A DNA stretch of 25,038 nucleotides from UBA1479 sp964012715. Its GTDB lineage: Bacteria; Pseudomonadota; Alphaproteobacteria; Rhodospirillales; Casp-alpha2. Shown piece by piece: positions 22,733-25,038 of the stretch; the first letter of the stretch is position 1; each line of letters starts with the position of its first letter. A program made the position numbers and the translations under genes. The notes under the pieces were generated by a model. The model did not search any database. It was not told where the DNA came from and saw only the letters and a list, made by a program, of their open reading frames with translations. The DNA lies in NCBI GenBank assembly GCA_964012715.1, contig CAXGUG010000055.1:1-25038 (forward strand), in the 5' to 3' direction.

Positions 22733-24166
22733 CTAGGCAACCTCCCCACCGGATTTGAACGCGTCGGGCGCTTCGGACGGGTCCAAGTGCTCGCCGGGCA
22801 ATGCCTCGACGGCGGCCTTGAAGGCATCACCGCGTGCTTCGAACCCGGTGAACTGATCGTAGGACGCACAGGCCGGCGACAGCAGAACCACCGGCTTGCC
22901 AGGCCGTTCCTTGCGCGCCAGTTCGAACGCCTGTTTGACGGCGGTCGCGACCTCGCCCGAGATCGAGAACGGCACCTTGCCGTCCAACATCTGGCCGAAG
23001 CCGAGCGCGGCCTCGCCGACCAGGAAGGCATGGCGGATACGCGGATAGAAATCGGACAAACCGTCGATCCCACCGTCCTTGGGCTTGCCGCCCGCAATCC
23101 AGTAGATGTCGTCGTAACAGGCCAGGGCCTTGGCGGCGGCGACGGCATTGGTCGCCTTGGAATCGTTGACGAAGGCGATGCCGTCGACGACCTCGACCGC
23201 TTCCTGGCGATGGACCAGCCCTGGGAAGCTTTGCAGGCAGGCCATGATGACGCTGCCTTCGATTCCGGCGCGACGGCAGGCCGCATAGGCAGCGGCGGCG
23301 TTCTGCCAGTTGTGGGGGCCTTGCAGGGCCGGAACGTTGCGCAGGTCCGTGACCGGAATTTCCCGCCCGTCCATGTCATCGATCAGAATGCCGTCGATGG
23401 CGTAGACGCCGCCGTGGATGCGCCGTTCGCCCGAAATGGGAACGATGATCTGATCGCCGATGTCGGCCAGCTCTTCGTAGATCGCTTCGCTATACTTGTC
23501 ATCGACACCGATGATCGCCGACTTGGGATCGGTCTGGCGGTGGAAGATCTGGCGCTTGGCGGCGATGTAGCCGTCCATGCCGCCGTGGCGATCCAGATGA
23601 TCGGGGCTGATATTCAGCAGGACCGCGATGTCCCAGGTAATCGACACGGTCAGGTCCAACTGGAATGACGACATCTCCAGGATGAAGGTGCCGTTTTCTT
23701 CCAGCGGGTCGAACGTCAGCGCGGGCGTGCCCAGGTTGCCGCCGATCTGAACCTCGCGCCCGGCCAATTCCATGATGTGGCCGATCAGCGACGTGGTGGT
23801 CGATTTGCCGTTGGTGCCGGTAATGCCCAAATAGGCCGCGTCGCGCTGGGCGCGGGCCAGAAGTTCGATATCGCTGACGATCTCGACACCGGCTTCCCGG
23901 GCCATCTTGACCACCGGGTGCGGCTCCGGATGATGCAGCGGAATGCCGGGGCTGAGGACCAGGGTCGTCAGCTCGCTCCAATTACAGGTGTAGAGATCGA
24001 CCAGAGGCACGCCCATTTCGCGGGCCCGCTGACGTGAGTCCTCGTTGTCGTCCCAGGCCCAGACTTCGGCCTCGCTTATCTCCAACGCCTTGCAGGTCGC
24101 CAGCCCCGATTTCCCGAGGCCGAGGACCGCGACCGGCATGTGATAGAAATAGAAAAGATCGATCAT
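22733..24166 (-). CDS. murD: UDP-N-acetylmuramoyl-L-alanine--D-glutamate ligase MurD
   Basis: This encodes a 477-residue Mur ligase that adds D-glutamate to UDP-MurNAc-L-Ala. The N-terminal UDP-binding domain begins VAVLGLGKSGLATCKAL (12-28). The ATP P-loop is GTNGKST (117-123) in GITGTNGKSTTTSLIGH. FILEMSSFQLDLT and NISPDHLDRHG mark the central domain, and FVNDSKATN with IAGGKPKDGG the C-terminal domain. ATG 24166 has AAGGAGG just 4 bases upstream. It starts 9 bases after the mraY stop. It is a little longer than the E. coli enzyme (about 438 residues), but no motif is missing. Confidence 0.97.
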   Translation of the reverse strand: MIDLFYFYHMPVAVLGLGKSGLATCKALEISEAEVWAWDDNEDSRQRAREMGVPLVDLYTCNWSELTTLVLSPGIPLHHPEPHPVVKMAREAGVEIVSDIELLARAQRDAAYLGITGTNGKSTTTSLIGHIMELAGREVQIGGNLGTPALTFDPLEENGTFILEMSSFQLDLTVSITWDIAVLLNISPDHLDRHGGMDGYIAAKRQIFHRQTDPKSAIIGVDDKYSEAIYEELADIGDQIIVPISGERRIHGGVYAIDGILIDDMDGREIPVTDLRNVPALQGPHNWQNAAAAYAACRRAGIEGSVIMACLQSFPGLVHRQEAVEVVDGIAFVNDSKATNAVAAAKALACYDDIYWIAGGKPKDGGIDGLSDFYPRIRHAFLVGEAALGFGQMLDGKVPFSISGEVATAVKQAFELARKERPGKPVVLLSPACASYDQFTGFEARGDAFKAAVEALPGEHLDPSEAPDAFKSGGEVA

Positions 24167-24175
24167 CGCGCCTCC

Positions 24176-25038
24176 TTACCTGAGCTTCAGGGTTGCCAGG
24201 CCGGCCAGGGCCAGGATGGTTGCGATAATCCAGAAGCGGATGACGATGGTGGATTCAGCCCATCCCTTCTGTTCGAAATGATGGTGCAGCGGCGCCATGC
24301 GGAACACGCGGCGACCGGTCAGCTTGAACGACATCACCTGAACGATGACCGACACGGTCTCGAGCACGAACAACCCACCGACGATGGCCAGGACCAACTC
24401 GTGCTTGGTGATCACGGCGACCGCACCCAGCGCCCCGCCCAAAGACAACGAGCCGGTGTCGCCCATGAAGACCTTGGCCGGCGGCGCGTTGTACCAAAGG
24501 AAGCCCAGGGCAGCGCCGACCAGCGAGCCCAGGAACACCGCCAACTCGCCCGAGCCGGGCACGTAATGAAGTTGCAGATAGTTGGCGAACACGGCGTTGC
24601 CGACCAGATAGGCGATCAGCGCAAACACGCCCGCCGCGATCATCACCGGCACGATGGCCAAGCCGTCCAGACCGTCCGTCAGGTTGACCGAGTTCGACGA
24701 GCCGACCATGACGAAGCAGGCAAAGACGATGAAGAACCAGCTGAGGTCGATCAGCACGTTTTTGAAGAACGGCAAGGCCAGCGTCGTCGCCAGCGGATCG
24801 GGCAGATGAGCCGAGATATAGAACGCCGCGACCCCGGCGATGGAGACCTGCATGATCAGCTTCAGCTTTCCGGGCAGGCCCTTTGAATTCCGCTTGGAGA
24901 CCTTCAGGTAATCGTCCAGGAAGCCGATGATGCCGTAGCCGATGGTCACGCCCAGCGCCGTCCAGACGAAACCGTTGGTCAGATCCATCCACAACAGGGT
25001 CGCCAGAACCGAAGCCAGCAAGATCAAAAGACCACCCA
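24176..25038 (-). CDS. mraY: Phospho-N-acetylmuramoyl-pentapeptide transferase MraY (partial, 5' end off window)
   Basis: This is the C-terminal 287 or so residues of the integral membrane enzyme that transfers phospho-MurNAc-pentapeptide to undecaprenyl phosphate, making lipid I. The visible part begins within the conserved GGLLIL tract and shows GFLDDYLKVSKRNSKGLPGK, NSVNLTDGLDGLA, NAPPAKVFMGDTGSLSLGG and MAPLHHHFEQKGW, the cytoplasmic active-site aspartates and histidines of the family, with multiple transmembrane helices. It ends LATLKLR and stops at TAA 24176-24178. Roughly 75-85 N-terminal residues are expected beyond base 25038. A TTG at 25027 is not the start. Confidence 0.96.
   Translation of the reverse strand, partial: GGLLILLASVLATLLWMDLTNGFVWTALGVTIGYGIIGFLDDYLKVSKRNSKGLPGKLKLIMQVSIAGVAAFYISAHLPDPLATTLALPFFKNVLIDLSWFFIVFACFVMVGSSNSVNLTDGLDGLAIVPVMIAAGVFALIAYLVGNAVFANYLQLHYVPGSGELAVFLGSLVGAALGFLWYNAPPAKVFMGDTGSLSLGGALGAVAVITKHELVLAIVGGLFVLETVSVIVQVMSFKLTGRRVFRMAPLHHHFEQKGWAESTIVIRFWIIATILALAGLATLKLR

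Overview
The window is a block of core chromosome from an alphaproteobacterium, most likely of the Rhodospirillales type. This is inferred from four things: an F0-only ATP synthase operon carrying both b' and b subunits and no F1 genes, the gene order mraY-murD-ftsW-murG-murC-murB-ddl-ftsQ-ftsA-ftsZ-lpxC-bamD-recN-ligA, the FtsZ C-terminal peptide, and moderately high G+C coding sequence. No species was identified, and no phage, IS element, CRISPR array, tRNA or rRNA was seen.

Layout. Bases 2-2831 (+) hold the 3' end of smc, then atpI, atpB, atpE, atpF' (b') and atpF (b). The block closes with a strong hairpin terminator at 2857-2889 that works on both strands. Bases 2934-6107 (-) hold a three-gene polyamine operon: ornithine decarboxylase, then a deoxyhypusine-synthase-family protein whose start overlaps the decarboxylase stop, then an agmatinase-family ureohydrolase. 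A 384-base A+T-rich gap separates this operon from a divergent GNAT acetyltransferase (6492-6962, +) that resembles the spermidine/spermine acetyltransferase branch. From 6973 to the right edge everything is on the minus strand. ligA, recN and bamD form one unit with a good sigma-70-like promoter upstream of bamD. lpxC follows (upstream) with its own terminator. Then comes the division and cell-wall (dcw) cluster ftsZ, ftsA, ftsQ, ddl, murB, murC, murG, ftsW, murD and mraY, the last cut by the window edge.

How the genes work together. The atp genes build the membrane proton channel and stator stalk. The dcw cluster makes the peptidoglycan precursor (MurC, MurD, Ddl, MurB), loads it on lipid (MraY, MurG), and polymerises it at the septum (FtsW with FtsQ, FtsA and FtsZ). 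LpxC commits carbon to lipid A and BamD assembles outer-membrane proteins, so the right half is an envelope-and-division locus. From murG to ftsQ nearly every stop codon overlaps the next start, which suggests tight translational coupling. Coupling is broken at ftsQ-ftsA (a 17-bp triple tandem repeat), ftsA-ftsZ, ftsZ-lpxC and lpxC-bamD, and the non-coding features sit at those points.

I did not find an undescribed multi-gene system. The parts most worth a second look are the polyamine cluster (a bacterial DHS-family enzyme, an SSAT-like neighbour and the structured leader of the decarboxylase gene), the ftsQ-ftsA tandem repeat, and the paired hairpins between atpE and atpF'.
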